The notes under the pieces were generated by a model, which saw nothing but the letters and a program-made list of their open reading frames with translations, did no database searches and was not told where the DNA came from. Of a stretch of DNA of 64,000 nt, positions 35,699-45,336 are shown in pieces; the stretch's first letter is position 1, and every line of letters starts with the position of its first letter. Where the stretch lies: the NCBI GenBank assembly GCA_002292325.1, contig DBBR01000105.1:1-64000 (forward strand), given 5' to 3'. Source of the stretch: Flavobacteriales bacterium UBA979 (GTDB lineage: Bacteria > Bacteroidota > Bacteroidia > Flavobacteriales_D > Sanyastnellaceae). The translations under genes were made by a program, and so were the position numbers.

Positions 35699-37084
35699 AT
35701 GAAATTGATACCCCGCATCGTTCTCGCTCTCTTGGTTGCAAGTCCCCTCCACGTGATGGGTCAGGAGCGATATGGAGAGACCGAGGAGCAGCAGATTTTG
35801 TGCAAAGAAGCGATCAGTGTTTACGTTAGCTACAAGAAGCAAAAAAACTACGACGAAGCCTTCATCCAATGGAAAAAGGCATGCGACGTGTGTCCAGCGA
35901 CTGCGCGTGAAGGCATTTACTCCGATGGGGTTCGTTTCCTGAAGAATGAGTTGAAAAAAACCGACGACGAAGCGAGAATCAAGTCCATTCAGGACAGCAT
36001 ATTTCTTCTTTACGATCAGCGAATGGAGTTGTACCCTGCAACAAAGAAAAAACCCAACAACCGCTGTACAGTGCTCGCTTACAAGGCCACAGACTACTAT
36101 CGTTTCTTCAAAAAAGAGGGCTCGGCTGAAGCCAATGTCATGTTCAAAGAGAGCGTAGATTGTTTGCGGGCTGAATCATCTCCAGCTACGTTAAGCACGT
36201 ACTATGTCACCTCCTTTTATGCGATGAAACGCATAGAAGACGATGCAGAAGCAAAGGCGAAGCTTGGAGAAATGCTCACAGAATACCTCACCCTCACGGA
36301 TTACATTGAAGTTGGAATTGCCGCCGCCACAGCCAACGGAGATGAGGACAAGAAGGAAGATTATGCCAAAGCAAAAGGCAACCTGGACGAAGTCTTCATT
36401 GCCATTGCCCAATGTGAAGATATGGTGCCCGTCTTGAGTGAAAAAATCGCTGCGGACTCAACGAACATTGAATTGAAAGAAAAAGTATTGCGACTTCTCA
36501 ATCAAAAAGATTGCACCGAAAACGACTTATATCTCCCAGTCGCTGAATCCGTTCACCAATCGAACCCGAGCCACCCTTCTGCTTATGCCATTGGCAACGA
36601 GCAGGCCAAAAACGATGAATTTTCCAAAGCATTGTCCTACATGGAACAAGCCGTTGAGTTATGCGGAGATTGCAGTGAAATGGAGCAGTATCTATTGAAA
36701 GCAGGAAAGATCGCATCATTCTTGGGCAAAGGGAGCTCTGCGAGATCCTACGCGCAGAAGGTTTTGGCACAAAACAGCGAAAGTGCTGAAGCCTACATGT
36801 TGATCGGAGACGCCATCGCAAGTGGAGCCAAAAAGTGTGATGACGGAGCTCTTGGCCAACGTCTTGCTTTCTTGAGAGCCTGCGATTACTATGGCATGGC
36901 GATAAGCCGTGGAGACGAGCAGGTCAAGGCCACGGCTCAGAAAAAACTCAATGCCAATTCCAAGCAATTCCCAAGTGTAGATGAAATCTTCGCGGTCGGG
37001 AAATCAAATGGTGATGCCATCACCATTCCTGCGATTGCTGGATGCCCCTGTTCGGGAGAGTCCACAACCGTGCGAGTGAGGTAA
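35699..37084 (+). CDS. Exported TPR protein
   Basis: A protein of about 461 residues if started at 35699, where a signal peptide (MKLIPRIVLALLVASPLHVMGQ) begins; several ATGs between 35675 and 35699 are also possible. Helical TPR-like repeats fill the length (for example EQAKNDEFSKALSYMEQAVELCGDC and KIASFLGKGSSARSYAQKVLAQNSESAEAYMLIGDAI). It probably acts in the periplasm as a scaffold. It is followed after 15 bases by lptC, so a role near LPS or outer-membrane assembly is a reasonable but unproven guess. Confidence 0.75.
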   Translation: MKLIPRIVLALLVASPLHVMGQERYGETEEQQILCKEAISVYVSYKKQKNYDEAFIQWKKACDVCPATAREGIYSDGVRFLKNELKKTDDEARIKSIQDSIFLLYDQRMELYPATKKKPNNRCTVLAYKATDYYRFFKKEGSAEANVMFKESVDCLRAESSPATLSTYYVTSFYAMKRIEDDAEAKAKLGEMLTEYLTLTDYIEVGIAAATANGDEDKKEDYAKAKGNLDEVFIAIAQCEDMVPVLSEKIAADSTNIELKEKVLRLLNQKDCTENDLYLPVAESVHQSNPSHPSAYAIGNEQAKNDEFSKALSYMEQAVELCGDCSEMEQYLLKAGKIASFLGKGSSARSYAQKVLAQNSESAEAYMLIGDAIASGAKKCDDGALGQRLAFLRACDYYGMAISRGDEQVKATAQKKLNANSKQFPSVDEIFAVGKSNGDAITIPAIAGCPCSGESTTVRVR

Positions 37085-37099
37085 ATCATCTGAGCTCCT

Positions 37100-37699
37100 T
37101 TGGATACCATCCGCAACACATTGAACCACCCCTCACTTAGGATATTTCCAATCCTTGTGGCTGGGGTGGTTTTCTTATTCAGCGGTTGTTCCAACAGTGA
37201 CGCCGACATATCGGATGTGCAAGCAACCGAATTAACTCCCGCTCAAATTATCATCAACGGAACATTCCAATACTCCGAACGCGGCAGAATCATGCATGTT
37301 CTCCATGCTGGTGAACTGAGACGTGAAGAGGGCGGAAGTGCCGAGTCCCCTGAAGATCTGGTCGAGGTTCGCGAAGGATTCGAATTGTTCATTGATGGGA
37401 ACGTCGCCCAACACGCTGCTCACCTGCAGGCCGAATGGGCATCCATGGATGAGAAGAACCTCCGCCTCATTGCACGCCACGGTGTTGTCTTGGAGAACAC
37501 CGAAGGGGATGTTTTGGAAACAGAGTACCTGGTCTGGTCAGAAGATTCGGATCGCGTTTGGACCCATCAACCCGTAACAATTCGCACAGAACAAGGCGTG
37601 ATCTATGGGGAGGGACTGGAATCGGATGCGCGGTTTGAAACCTATCGTATTTTGAAGCCACGGGGCGAATTGGTACTCGAAGGCACAGAAAACCTCTAG
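37100..37699 (+). CDS. lptC: LPS export periplasmic protein LptC
   Basis: A 199-residue protein started at TTG 37100. A hydrophobic segment ending in LFSGC suggests a lipid anchor instead of the transmembrane helix of E. coli LptC. The jellyroll region has LptC-type strands (VREGFELFIDGN, LRLIARHGVVLENTEGDVLETEYLVWSEDS) and ends with an LptA/LptC-like GVIYGEGLESDARFETYRI. It would receive LPS from the LptBFG transporter; the other Lpt genes are outside the window except for the OstA-like gene at 14798. Confidence 0.88.
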   Translation: MDTIRNTLNHPSLRIFPILVAGVVFLFSGCSNSDADISDVQATELTPAQIIINGTFQYSERGRIMHVLHAGELRREEGGSAESPEDLVEVREGFELFIDGNVAQHAAHLQAEWASMDEKNLRLIARHGVVLENTEGDVLETEYLVWSEDSDRVWTHQPVTIRTEQGVIYGEGLESDARFETYRILKPRGELVLEGTENL

Positions 37700-37722
37700 A
37701 ATCACGACCAATCCAGCTGCAC

Positions 37723-37935
37723 ATGGACCCTCAACAAATCATCCGAATCAATAAAATAGCTGAACGATTTTGGCTCCTCGTCATCGCCTGCTGCGTTGGG
37801 GCGACTGCATACTTTATTTGGAAGGACGGCTGGGAACAACAAAAACAGACCCTCGTCTTGCCCGCTCTCGCGATCGCTTGGTATGGCTTTCGGTTATTTT
37901 TTCGAAAGAAACTCGAGCGCGGAAGCGGTCGCTAA
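37723..37935 (+). CDS. Small membrane protein of unknown function
   Basis: A 70-residue protein with two membrane segments (about 17-34, FWLLVIACCVGATAYFIW, and 43-60, LVLPALAIAWYGFRLFF) and a positively charged C-terminus. It is encoded between lptC and a CorC-like gene on the same strand with short spacers, so it is probably a real operon member. No family recognised. Confidence 0.65.
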   Translation: MDPQQIIRINKIAERFWLLVIACCVGATAYFIWKDGWEQQKQTLVLPALAIAWYGFRLFFRKKLERGSGR

Positions 37936-37964
37936 AATGCTTAAATTTGTTTAAGCCCTAACCC

Positions 37965-39254
37965 ATGGACCCTGACCCCTCCAGTTCGTTAATCATCATT
38001 GGTTTAGCCTTGGTGGCATCGGCATTCTTCTCAGGAATGGAAATTGCCTTTGTCTCTGCTAACCGCCTGCAGCTGGAATTGGATGCCAAGAGCAATTGGC
38101 AGGGTAAAATTCTTCTCCATCTTGCTTCACGCAGTAAGGTATTCATTGCTACGATGCTGGTTGGCAATAACCTCGCATTGGTTTTTTGCGGCATGGAAGC
38201 AGGAGGCCTGATCAGTGAATCTCTCTTTCACGTGCGCGACTGGACCGAAGCAACCCAGCCCATCTTGGTGCTTGGAACCCAGACGCTGGTTACGACGCTG
38301 GTCGTTTTGATCCTCGCAGAGTTCATTCCCAAGGCCCTGTTTCACAGCAATCCAAATTTCTGGCTGCGCATTTTTGCTGCACCGCTTGCGCTGGTTCACT
38401 ACTTGCTCGTTATCCCAGGAATTATTGTGGTCTTTCTGAGCAAGGTGTCCATTCAAATGATCGGAAGAAGCTCCGAAAACGATGAAGACGAGAACGAGCT
38501 GGGAGCAACGGATTTGGATCATTTCGTCCGCGAGTTGAGCGGTCGTATGGAGCCCGAGCAGGAGCTGGAACATGAACTTCAAATCATGCAAAATGCGTTG
38601 GAATTCAACAAAGTACTGGCTCGCGATTGCCTGGTTCCCCGCAATGAAGTGATAGCCGTTGATTTAGATACCCCTCTAGAAGATGTGAAAACCTTGTTCA
38701 TCTCCACCGGGTTAAGTAAAATCGTGGTCTATCGAGAGGATATCGATCAAACCATTGGATACGTTCATTCGAAGGACTTATTCAAAAACCCCGATTCAAT
38801 CAAATCCATTTTGCATCCTACATTCGTCGTTCCCGAGCCGATGCAAGCCGATGAAGTTCTCAAACGCTTCATCCAACGCAAGCGACATCTCGCCATCGTC
38901 GTCGATGAATTTGGCGGCACTTCGGGAATCCTGACAATGGAAGATATTATGGAACAACTTGTGGGCGATATCGAAGACGAACACGACAGTGAGGACCTGA
39001 TAGAAGAGGTATTGGATAGCAACAAGTGGCGTTTTTCTGCACGATTGGATGTGGAAGATCTGAATGAACGTTATGATTTAGAGCTCCCTCTGAATCAAGG
39101 CTACGAAACGTTGGGAGGACTTTTGCTTCACCATACACAAGACATTCCTGATTCTGGATTTTCGATCGCATTGGAAGACTTTCGTTTTATTGTGGAGTCT
39201 GTAAGCAGCAGTAAGATCAAAACGGTCATCCTTGAAAAGCTCGAAGACGATTGA
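37965..39254 (+). CDS. CNNM/CorC-family CBS-domain membrane protein
   Basis: A 429-residue protein with the same layout as GldE: an N-terminal DUF21/CNNM domain with about four membrane segments (up to about residue 165), two CBS domains (about 210-330; HLAIVVDEFGGTSGILTMEDIMEQLVGDI) and a C-terminal CorC/HlyC domain (about 345-425). Relatives are linked to magnesium or cobalt efflux. It is the second member in the window and is distinguished from GldE by its place after lptC. Confidence 0.88.
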   Translation: MDPDPSSSLIIIGLALVASAFFSGMEIAFVSANRLQLELDAKSNWQGKILLHLASRSKVFIATMLVGNNLALVFCGMEAGGLISESLFHVRDWTEATQPILVLGTQTLVTTLVVLILAEFIPKALFHSNPNFWLRIFAAPLALVHYLLVIPGIIVVFLSKVSIQMIGRSSENDEDENELGATDLDHFVRELSGRMEPEQELEHELQIMQNALEFNKVLARDCLVPRNEVIAVDLDTPLEDVKTLFISTGLSKIVVYREDIDQTIGYVHSKDLFKNPDSIKSILHPTFVVPEPMQADEVLKRFIQRKRHLAIVVDEFGGTSGILTMEDIMEQLVGDIEDEHDSEDLIEEVLDSNKWRFSARLDVEDLNERYDLELPLNQGYETLGGLLLHHTQDIPDSGFSIALEDFRFIVESVSSSKIKTVILEKLEDD

Positions 39255-39330
39255 ATTTGAAACTTCCTGTCGGTTTTTGCCGTATGCGATTGACAACCTT
39301 TTTACTCGCCCGGAGATTCGAGATTTCCCT

Positions 39331-39338
39331 TATCTTCG
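39331..39338 (+). promoter_or_regulatory. Possible -7 promoter element of the PpiD-like gene
   Basis: TATCTTCG, one mismatch from TAnnTTTG, 26 bases before the start codon at 39365. The -33 region has no clear TTG. Confidence 0.35.
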
Positions 39339-39364
39339 CACACCTTAAATAAGACACGTATATC

Positions 39365-41419
39365 ATGTCAATGATTCAACAAATTCGAAACCGACAAGGC
39401 CTGCTAATCGTCATGATTGGCATCGGCATGTTGGGCTTTTTGGTTCCTTATGACGCGGTTATCGCACTGATGGGACAAGGCGGCAGTCAAGATGTCGGAG
39501 AAGTAGATGGCACCGCCATCTCAGCAGCGGAATACCAAATGGAGGTGCAAGAGCGTCGCCGATTAGGCTTCAGCGGTGACCAATTAGCCGAAGAGGTTTG
39601 GTCTGATTTGACCTCCAATGTTGTGCTCCAGGATGATTTTGATGCCTTGGGATTAACCGTCAGCGACGAAGAATATGAGGAGATGCTCTTCGGAAATGCA
39701 TTCTCTCCTTACATGAACCGCGCTTTTTATTCCAATGCGGAAAACAAAAATTTCTGGCAAACCAACTTCGATGCCATGCTCAGCTCGGAGCAGGGAGTCC
39801 GGGACTTCTTGTCTTACAAGCGATTGATCATAAGTAAGCGGAAGCGTGAAAAATATGACAACCTGGTTACTTCAGGCATCTACTCGAATTCTCTTGAAGG
39901 CAAATTCGATTACCTCGGCGCCAACCAAAAAGTGAGCTTCAATTACGTTTTGAAATCTTTCAACCAGATCGATGACAGCGAGATAGAAATCACTGATGCA
40001 GATGTCCGCGCCTATTATAAGGCGCACAAGAACGACGCTGATTTAAATCAAAAAGCAGGTCGAAACATCACATTTGTGCGCATCCCCCTTCAAGCATCTC
40101 CTGAAGACGCGCAGGCAATAGAGGATGAATTGAATTCCTTCCGCAGCGTATGGGAAAACACCGAAGACAGTGACAGCTTATTTGTCTCAACAGTCAATGA
40201 GCAAGCTTTCGCTTCCACTATACTGCAAGAAAGTGATGTTGAAACCGATGTCAATGAAGCAGCTTTTTTTGAATCGGAAGCAGGTGATATTGTTGGGCCC
40301 TACCAAAAAGGCTCCGCTTACCGGTTGGCCCGCATCATGGATTTCTTCAGTGAGTCAGACAGCGCTTCATGCCGTCACATCCTACTCAAGGCGACCAATG
40401 CTCAAGACGAAGCAGAAATGGCGGGATTGATGGAACGTGCAGATAGCCTGAAACGTGCCCTGCGCCGAGGCGCCTCATTCGACGATTTGGCTGAGCGATT
40501 TAGTGATGATCCCGGTTCCAAGTCCACAGGAGGAGTGTATGAACTATTCCCAAGGGGACGCATGGTCAAACCATTTGAGAATTTCTGCTTTGAGAATAAG
40601 CCAGGCAGCATTGGGGCAGTCGAAACATCTTTCGGTGTGCACTTAATCGAGGTACTGGACCAAACAGAGCCGAGAGCACGCGTCGAAGTGGCTATGATTG
40701 AGCGAGCCATCGAACCATCTTCAACAACAGCACGTGATTCGTACAGCGCGGCTAGTGAATTTGCAATTTCAGCAACCACACGTGAGGAATTCATGAAATC
40801 TGCTGGAGAGGCCGGCTACTCAACCAATGTTGCCACAGATGTGGTACGCGGAGCGAATTCATTGTCTGGCCTTCGAAATGCAGCCGAACTCGTTGGTTGG
40901 GCGTACGGTGCGGAAACGGGAGAGGTCTCGAATCCAATTTTAGTTGACAAGAATTATGTTGTGGGATTTTTAGATCGCATCACGGCAAAAGGAGCTCCTG
41001 AGTTTGAATACGTCGAAGATCAAATGCGAACAGGCGCCATCAAAGAGGCCAAGGGCGAGCTGTATGCAAGCAAAATGATGTCGGGCTCATTGGAGGAAAT
41101 TGCGACGGGTGTAGGGGCAACAAAAGCCGCTGCAAGCAATGTGAGTTTAAAGTTTCCGACCATCAGTACGGCTGGATCGCAAGCTGAACCTGAGGTAGTG
41201 GGCATGGCGTTTGCAATCCCCGTTGGAAACGTATCAAACCCCATCATCGGAAACAATGGTATTTGGGTCATTGCCCCAACTTCTGTATCCGAAGCAACAA
41301 ATAAAAATGACTACTTGTCGGAGCAAACCACATTGTTATCCAGAGCACGAGGAGCGGCGACTATCCGCCTATCGAATGCCATGATGGATGCTGGGGATTT
41401 GCAGGATAACCGAAATTAA
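39365..41419 (+). CDS. Periplasmic folding factor, SurA_N/PpiD-like peptidyl-prolyl isomerase
   Basis: A 684-residue protein with one N-terminal membrane anchor (about 13-32), a SurA_N-type chaperone segment beginning VGEVDGTAISAAEYQMEVQERRR, and a parvulin domain (about 335-435; SCRHILLKATNAQDEAEM, FDDLAERFSDDPGSKSTGG, GSIGAVETSFGVHLIEVLD). A second, degenerate parvulin-like region may follow. By architecture it matches PpiD, which helps newly translocated outer-membrane proteins fold. It ends at a strong terminator shared with queA. Confidence 0.9.
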   Translation: MSMIQQIRNRQGLLIVMIGIGMLGFLVPYDAVIALMGQGGSQDVGEVDGTAISAAEYQMEVQERRRLGFSGDQLAEEVWSDLTSNVVLQDDFDALGLTVSDEEYEEMLFGNAFSPYMNRAFYSNAENKNFWQTNFDAMLSSEQGVRDFLSYKRLIISKRKREKYDNLVTSGIYSNSLEGKFDYLGANQKVSFNYVLKSFNQIDDSEIEITDADVRAYYKAHKNDADLNQKAGRNITFVRIPLQASPEDAQAIEDELNSFRSVWENTEDSDSLFVSTVNEQAFASTILQESDVETDVNEAAFFESEAGDIVGPYQKGSAYRLARIMDFFSESDSASCRHILLKATNAQDEAEMAGLMERADSLKRALRRGASFDDLAERFSDDPGSKSTGGVYELFPRGRMVKPFENFCFENKPGSIGAVETSFGVHLIEVLDQTEPRARVEVAMIERAIEPSSTTARDSYSAASEFAISATTREEFMKSAGEAGYSTNVATDVVRGANSLSGLRNAAELVGWAYGAETGEVSNPILVDKNYVVGFLDRITAKGAPEFEYVEDQMRTGAIKEAKGELYASKMMSGSLEEIATGVGATKAAASNVSLKFPTISTAGSQAEPEVVGMAFAIPVGNVSNPIIGNNGIWVIAPTSVSEATNKNDYLSEQTTLLSRARGAATIRLSNAMMDAGDLQDNRN

Positions 41420-41428
41420 TTCAGGTTA

Positions 41429-41482
41429 CCCGATCACTTCGGGTTTCCAAAAAAAGCTCGCCCAAACGGCGGGCTTTTTTTA
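41429..41482. terminator. Bidirectional terminator between ppiD-like gene and queA
   Basis: Two hairpins: CCCGA-TCACT-TCGGG (41429-41443), then an A-run, AGCTCGCC (41455-41462), loop CAAAC, GGCGGGCT (41468-41475) and a T-run. The second reads as a rho-independent terminator on both strands. Its T-run overlaps the stop codon of the convergent queA gene. Confidence 0.85.
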
Positions 41483-42736
41483 TTTCTGTGCCTCCCATTC
41501 GAGGTAACTGCCATCGCCAAAACTTAAAAATCGGTAACCCGCTGAAAGTGCCGATGAATAAAGATTTTTCCAGTCTTCTCCTATTGCTGCAGCTACCAGG
41601 CACAACAGCGTACTATTGGGCAAATGAAAGTTCGTAATTAAAGCCTGAACTGATCGAATCCGGTAGGGCGGGGCAATCATAATAGAGGTCTGAAAGGTCC
41701 AATCAGCCCCGTCCAATTGCACGCTGCACCACTGCATGGCTGTTGCCATATCCCAATTGAGTTCCTCATCGATGGAAGCCAACTCATTGCACCAGGCCCA
41801 TTGCTCTAAATGCGTGGGTTGATTTCCTTCCTGTTTCCACTTCAATACCAGCCAATATAGGCTCTCGAGGGTGCGCAAGCTCGTTGTGCCAGTGGCCACT
41901 CGATGAACTTCACCCTCACATAGCGCTTCGATTGCAGCAAATGAAACCGTGCATTTCTCCCCATGCATGACGTGGTCTGCAATCCGTCCTCCGTCCAGCG
42001 GCTTAAACGTTCCAGCACCCACATGCAGCGTGACATTGTGCACCTCTGCAGCGGTGCTCAACTCCGCCATTAAATTCGCATCAAAGTGAAGCCCTGCAGT
42101 CGGAGCAGCGACTGAGCCAAGGACTTCGGCATACACAGTTTGATAATTCTCCGCATCCTTGGCCTCCTCGGGTCTGCGCATGTACGGCGGCAATGGCATT
42201 TTCCCCATTGCCTCCAACAATTCCGCAAAACTGGCACGCCGAAATTCACCGTTATCAGAACCCTCCAAGGTCCAACTCAATTCGACAAACCTCACTCCTT
42301 CATCCATTCCCACCCGTTTCGCTTCTACCTCCCATTTTCCTTTGGAATCCTCTACCTGCAAGGTTGCCAATCCTGCCGACCACCGCTTTGCTCCCTTGAC
42401 CATGCATTTCCATTTTACAGAATCCGTTGAAGCCAAGACCTGTTCCATGGATAGGTCCATCGGCTCCAATAAAAACACCTCCAGTCGTCCACCTGTTGGC
42501 TTTTGAAGCAAAAGACGCGCACGAATGACTCGTGTATTATTCACCCAGAGCTGGGAATCTCGCGGCAAAACTGATGGCAGGTCAGTAAAGCGAGCATTCA
42601 GATTTTGTTGACCATTTCTCCACACCAGCATATTCGCCGAGGAACGTGGTTCTGCAGGATGCAGCGCGATCGCTTCTTCTGGGAGCTCATAATCAAATAA
42701 ATCGGCATCCAAATCGGGAGTATGCTGCGTGGCCAT
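41480..42736 (-). CDS. queA: S-adenosylmethionine:tRNA ribosyltransferase-isomerase QueA
   Basis: A 418-residue enzyme that transfers the ribosyl part of SAM to preQ1 in tRNA, making epoxyqueuosine. The N-terminus LFDYELPEEAIALHPAEPRSSANMLV and the motifs SVAAPTAGLHFDANLM and HVGAGTFKPL are characteristic. It is longer than the E. coli enzyme (356), mostly because of insertions in the middle, as in other Bacteroidota. Its promoter is just upstream, in the short region shared with the divergent dehydrogenase gene. Confidence 0.95.
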   Translation of the reverse strand: MATQHTPDLDADLFDYELPEEAIALHPAEPRSSANMLVWRNGQQNLNARFTDLPSVLPRDSQLWVNNTRVIRARLLLQKPTGGRLEVFLLEPMDLSMEQVLASTDSVKWKCMVKGAKRWSAGLATLQVEDSKGKWEVEAKRVGMDEGVRFVELSWTLEGSDNGEFRRASFAELLEAMGKMPLPPYMRRPEEAKDAENYQTVYAEVLGSVAAPTAGLHFDANLMAELSTAAEVHNVTLHVGAGTFKPLDGGRIADHVMHGEKCTVSFAAIEALCEGEVHRVATGTTSLRTLESLYWLVLKWKQEGNQPTHLEQWAWCNELASIDEELNWDMATAMQWCSVQLDGADWTFQTSIMIAPPYRIRSVQALITNFHLPNSTLLCLVAAAIGEDWKNLYSSALSAGYRFLSFGDGSYLEWEAQK

Positions 42737-42741
42737 CGCTA

Positions 42742-42769
42742 CAAAAATACACGGTTAATTGGTGAACAA
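42742..42769 (-). promoter_or_regulatory. Promoter of queA
   Basis: Minus-strand TTG (42769-42767), 17-base spacer and TATTTTTG (42749-42742) match both elements of the Bacteroidota promoter. The -7 box ends only 5 bases before the ATG, so the mRNA would be nearly leaderless or translation would use the next in-frame start. Confidence 0.6.
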
Positions 42770-42808
42770 GGCAATCGAATTGACCTCAAATGCCTTAACT
42801 TCGTTATC

Positions 42809-43768
42809 ATGTCACGCACATTGGTTATCGGCGCCGCAGGGCAGCTCGGCATTGAATTGGTGCTCGCGCTTCAAGCTCAGGAAGGCATCGCAAACGTTGA
42901 TATTTCTGACATTCGCGTTCCCGCTCATAACGAGGTGATGAAAAGCCGTTTTCTCCATCTCGACGCCACAGACGAAGGTGCTGTATTCAAAATCCTGGAG
43001 GAAGGGAGGTATGATGCTGTTTATCACTTGGCAGCCATGCTGAGTGCAATCGGTGAAAAGAAGCCCATCGCCGCTTGGGATCTCAATATGCAATCCCTCT
43101 TACATGTTCTTGAGGCCGCAAAAGAAGGATGGGTCAAGCGGATTTTTTGGCCGAGTTCCATCGCTGTTTTTGGTCCACAAACAACCCGGAAACATGTGCC
43201 TCAGAATGCATTACTTGATCCGACAACTGTATATGGAATCAGCAAACAAGCCGGAGAATATTGGTGCCGCTACTACCACGAGAAGTACGGAGTTGATGTT
43301 CGAAGCGTTCGCTATCCCGGGTTGATTGGTCACCGGTCGTTGCCCGGTGGAGGGACCACGGATTACGCTGTGGACATATACCATGCAGCACATGCACGAG
43401 AGCGTTACGGGTGTTTTTTGCAAGCGGATACGGCCCTGCCCATGATGTACATGGACGATGCTGTGCGCGGTACGTTGGAATTGATGGCTGCACCTGCCGA
43501 TTCCATTCAGGTGCGCACCTCATATAACCTCTCTGCCATGAGCTTTGCACCCAATGAAATTGCCGAAAGCATTCGACAGCACATACCCAGCTTTGAAATT
43601 GACTATGTTCCAGACGAACGACAAACCATTGCGTTGAGCTGGCCGGAAAGCATAGCGGATGATGCTGCTCGGGCGGACTGGGGTTGGAAGCCCCGGATTT
43701 TACTTCCCGAAATGACGCAACTCATGTTGGATGCCATCGCGAATCAATCGTTGGAAGTTCAGGATTGA
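42809..43768 (+). CDS. L-threonine 3-dehydrogenase, SDR/epimerase-like type
   Basis: A 319-residue NAD-dependent enzyme of the extended short-chain dehydrogenase family. It has the Rossmann motif GAAGQLG, the catalytic serine in WPSSIAVFG and Y-x3-K in [12 protein letters not shown]. The segment [26 protein letters not shown] is characteristic of SDR-type threonine dehydrogenases, as in Flavobacterium frigidimaris, rather than UDP-sugar epimerases. Threonine would be oxidised to 2-amino-3-ketobutyrate. The start at 42809 puts the Rossmann strand at the N-terminus. Confidence 0.87.
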   Translation: MSRTLVIGAAGQLGIELVLALQAQEGIANVDISDIRVPAHNEVMKSRFLHLDATDEGAVFKILEEGRYDAVYHLAAMLSAIGEKKPIAAWDLNMQSLLHVLEAAKEGWVKRIFWPSSIAVFGPQTTRKHVPQNALLDPTTVYGISKQAGEYWCRYYHEKYGVDVRSVRYPGLIGHRSLPGGGTTDYAVDIYHAAHARERYGCFLQADTALPMMYMDDAVRGTLELMAAPADSIQVRTSYNLSAMSFAPNEIAESIRQHIPSFEIDYVPDERQTIALSWPESIADDAARADWGWKPRILLPEMTQLMLDAIANQSLEVQD

Positions 43769-43848
43769 TCTCACTGCATTCGTGGGGATGCCTTTTCTTT
43801 GCACCCTTAAAGGACCATGCCGATAACGGCATCATACAGATACAGGAC

Positions 43849-45336
43849 ATGGCTGAATTTTCCCCGTTGTATATCCAAAATAGCCTCACCCGCGAGAAAG
43901 AATTGTTCACCCCTTTGAACGGACCATATGTGGGCATGTATGTTTGTGGGCCCACGGTTTACAGCAATGTGCACTTGGGCAACGTGCGCACATTTCTGAC
44001 ATTTGATATTGTTTACCGCTACCTGTCTTTTCTAGGATACAAGGTGCGATATGTGCGGAACATAACGGATGTCGGACATTTGACCGGTGATTCAGATGAT
44101 GGGGAAGATAAAATCGGCAAAAAGGCGCGATTGGAAAACCTTGAGCCCATGGAAATAGTTCAGAAATACACGAATGACTTCCATGACGTGATGCGCATCT
44201 TCAACATGCAACCTCCGTCCATTGAGCCGAGCGCTACAGGGCATATTGTAGAACAAATTGAAGCCATCAAAGCCATTTTGAATCGAGGATATGCCTATGA
44301 GTCGAATGGAAGCGTCTATTTCAGTGTCCGAAAATTCAATGAGGACCACCCGTATGGTGAACTCTCCGGTCGGAAAATCGATGACTTGCTGAACAATACG
44401 CGGTCGTTAGATGGTCAGGATGAGAAGCAAGACCCTCTGGATTTTGCCTTGTGGAAAAAGGCCGATGCCAGTCACCTCATGAAATGGCCATCTCCCTGGA
44501 GCGAGGGTTTTCCAGGCTGGCATTTGGAATGTTCTGTGATGAGCACCAAATACCTCGGTACGCAATTTGATATTCACGGCGGTGGAATGGACTTAAAGTT
44601 CCCTCATCACGAATGTGAAATCGCACAGAACACAGGTGCAACGGGAGAACCTCGTTCCGTTCGCTATTGGATGCACGGCAACATGCTCACCGTCAATGGC
44701 CGTAAAATGGCGAAGTCAGAGGGCAACGGATTCACGCCCGAAGAATTAATTACTGGCAATCATCCACTTTTGGAACGAGGGTATTCCCCCATGACGGTGA
44801 GGTTTTTCATGCTGCAAGGCCATTACGCAAGCACACTTGACTTCTCCAATGACGCCCTCCAAGCTGCTGAGAAAGGCCTCGATCGGCTCATGAAGGCACT
44901 GTCGCAACTCGATGAACTCCCCTGTGCTGCAGAGAAAGACAACCCCGACGTTGATCTGAGTCAACTGGCTCAACGCTGCAGCGACGCTATGGGAGATGAC
45001 TTCAATACGCCCATTCTTATAAGTGTGCTGTTCGATGCAGTCAAAGTGATCAACAACATGGCGGATGGTCGATTGGCCATGAGTGCAGAACAGAAGGCTT
45101 CATTGACCGCCTTGGTCCACGGATATGTTTTTGAGGTGCTCGGATTGGTACCGGAATCCAAACCAGCCAATGGCGGTGGCGAATCGGATGGTTTATTGGA
45201 TCTGCTCGTGGAATTACGTGGATCAGCAAAATCCAACCAGGACTGGACCACAGCAGATGCAATTCGGGATGCGTTGGGCGCTTTGGGAATAGCCATCAAG
45301 GACAACAAAGAAGGAAGTTCATGGGAACGAAATTGA
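43849..45336 (+). CDS. cysS: Cysteinyl-tRNA synthetase
   Basis: A 495-residue class I aminoacyl-tRNA synthetase. The HIGH-like motif is in [14 protein letters not shown], the KMSKS-like motif is [10 protein letters not shown], and zinc ligands appear in YVCGPT, LECSVMS and HHECEIAQ. The start at 43849 gives the normal N-terminus and length; a TTTCTTTG box at 43794-43801 may be its -7 element. The 3' end overlaps the next gene by 16 bases. Confidence 0.96.
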   Translation: MAEFSPLYIQNSLTREKELFTPLNGPYVGMYVCGPTVYSNVHLGNVRTFLTFDIVYRYLSFLGYKVRYVRNITDVGHLTGDSDDGEDKIGKKARLENLEPMEIVQKYTNDFHDVMRIFNMQPPSIEPSATGHIVEQIEAIKAILNRGYAYESNGSVYFSVRKFNEDHPYGELSGRKIDDLLNNTRSLDGQDEKQDPLDFALWKKADASHLMKWPSPWSEGFPGWHLECSVMSTKYLGTQFDIHGGGMDLKFPHHECEIAQNTGATGEPRSVRYWMHGNMLTVNGRKMAKSEGNGFTPEELITGNHPLLERGYSPMTVRFFMLQGHYASTLDFSNDALQAAEKGLDRLMKALSQLDELPCAAEKDNPDVDLSQLAQRCSDAMGDDFNTPILISVLFDAVKVINNMADGRLAMSAEQKASLTALVHGYVFEVLGLVPESKPANGGGESDGLLDLLVELRGSAKSNQDWTTADAIRDALGALGIAIKDNKEGSSWERN

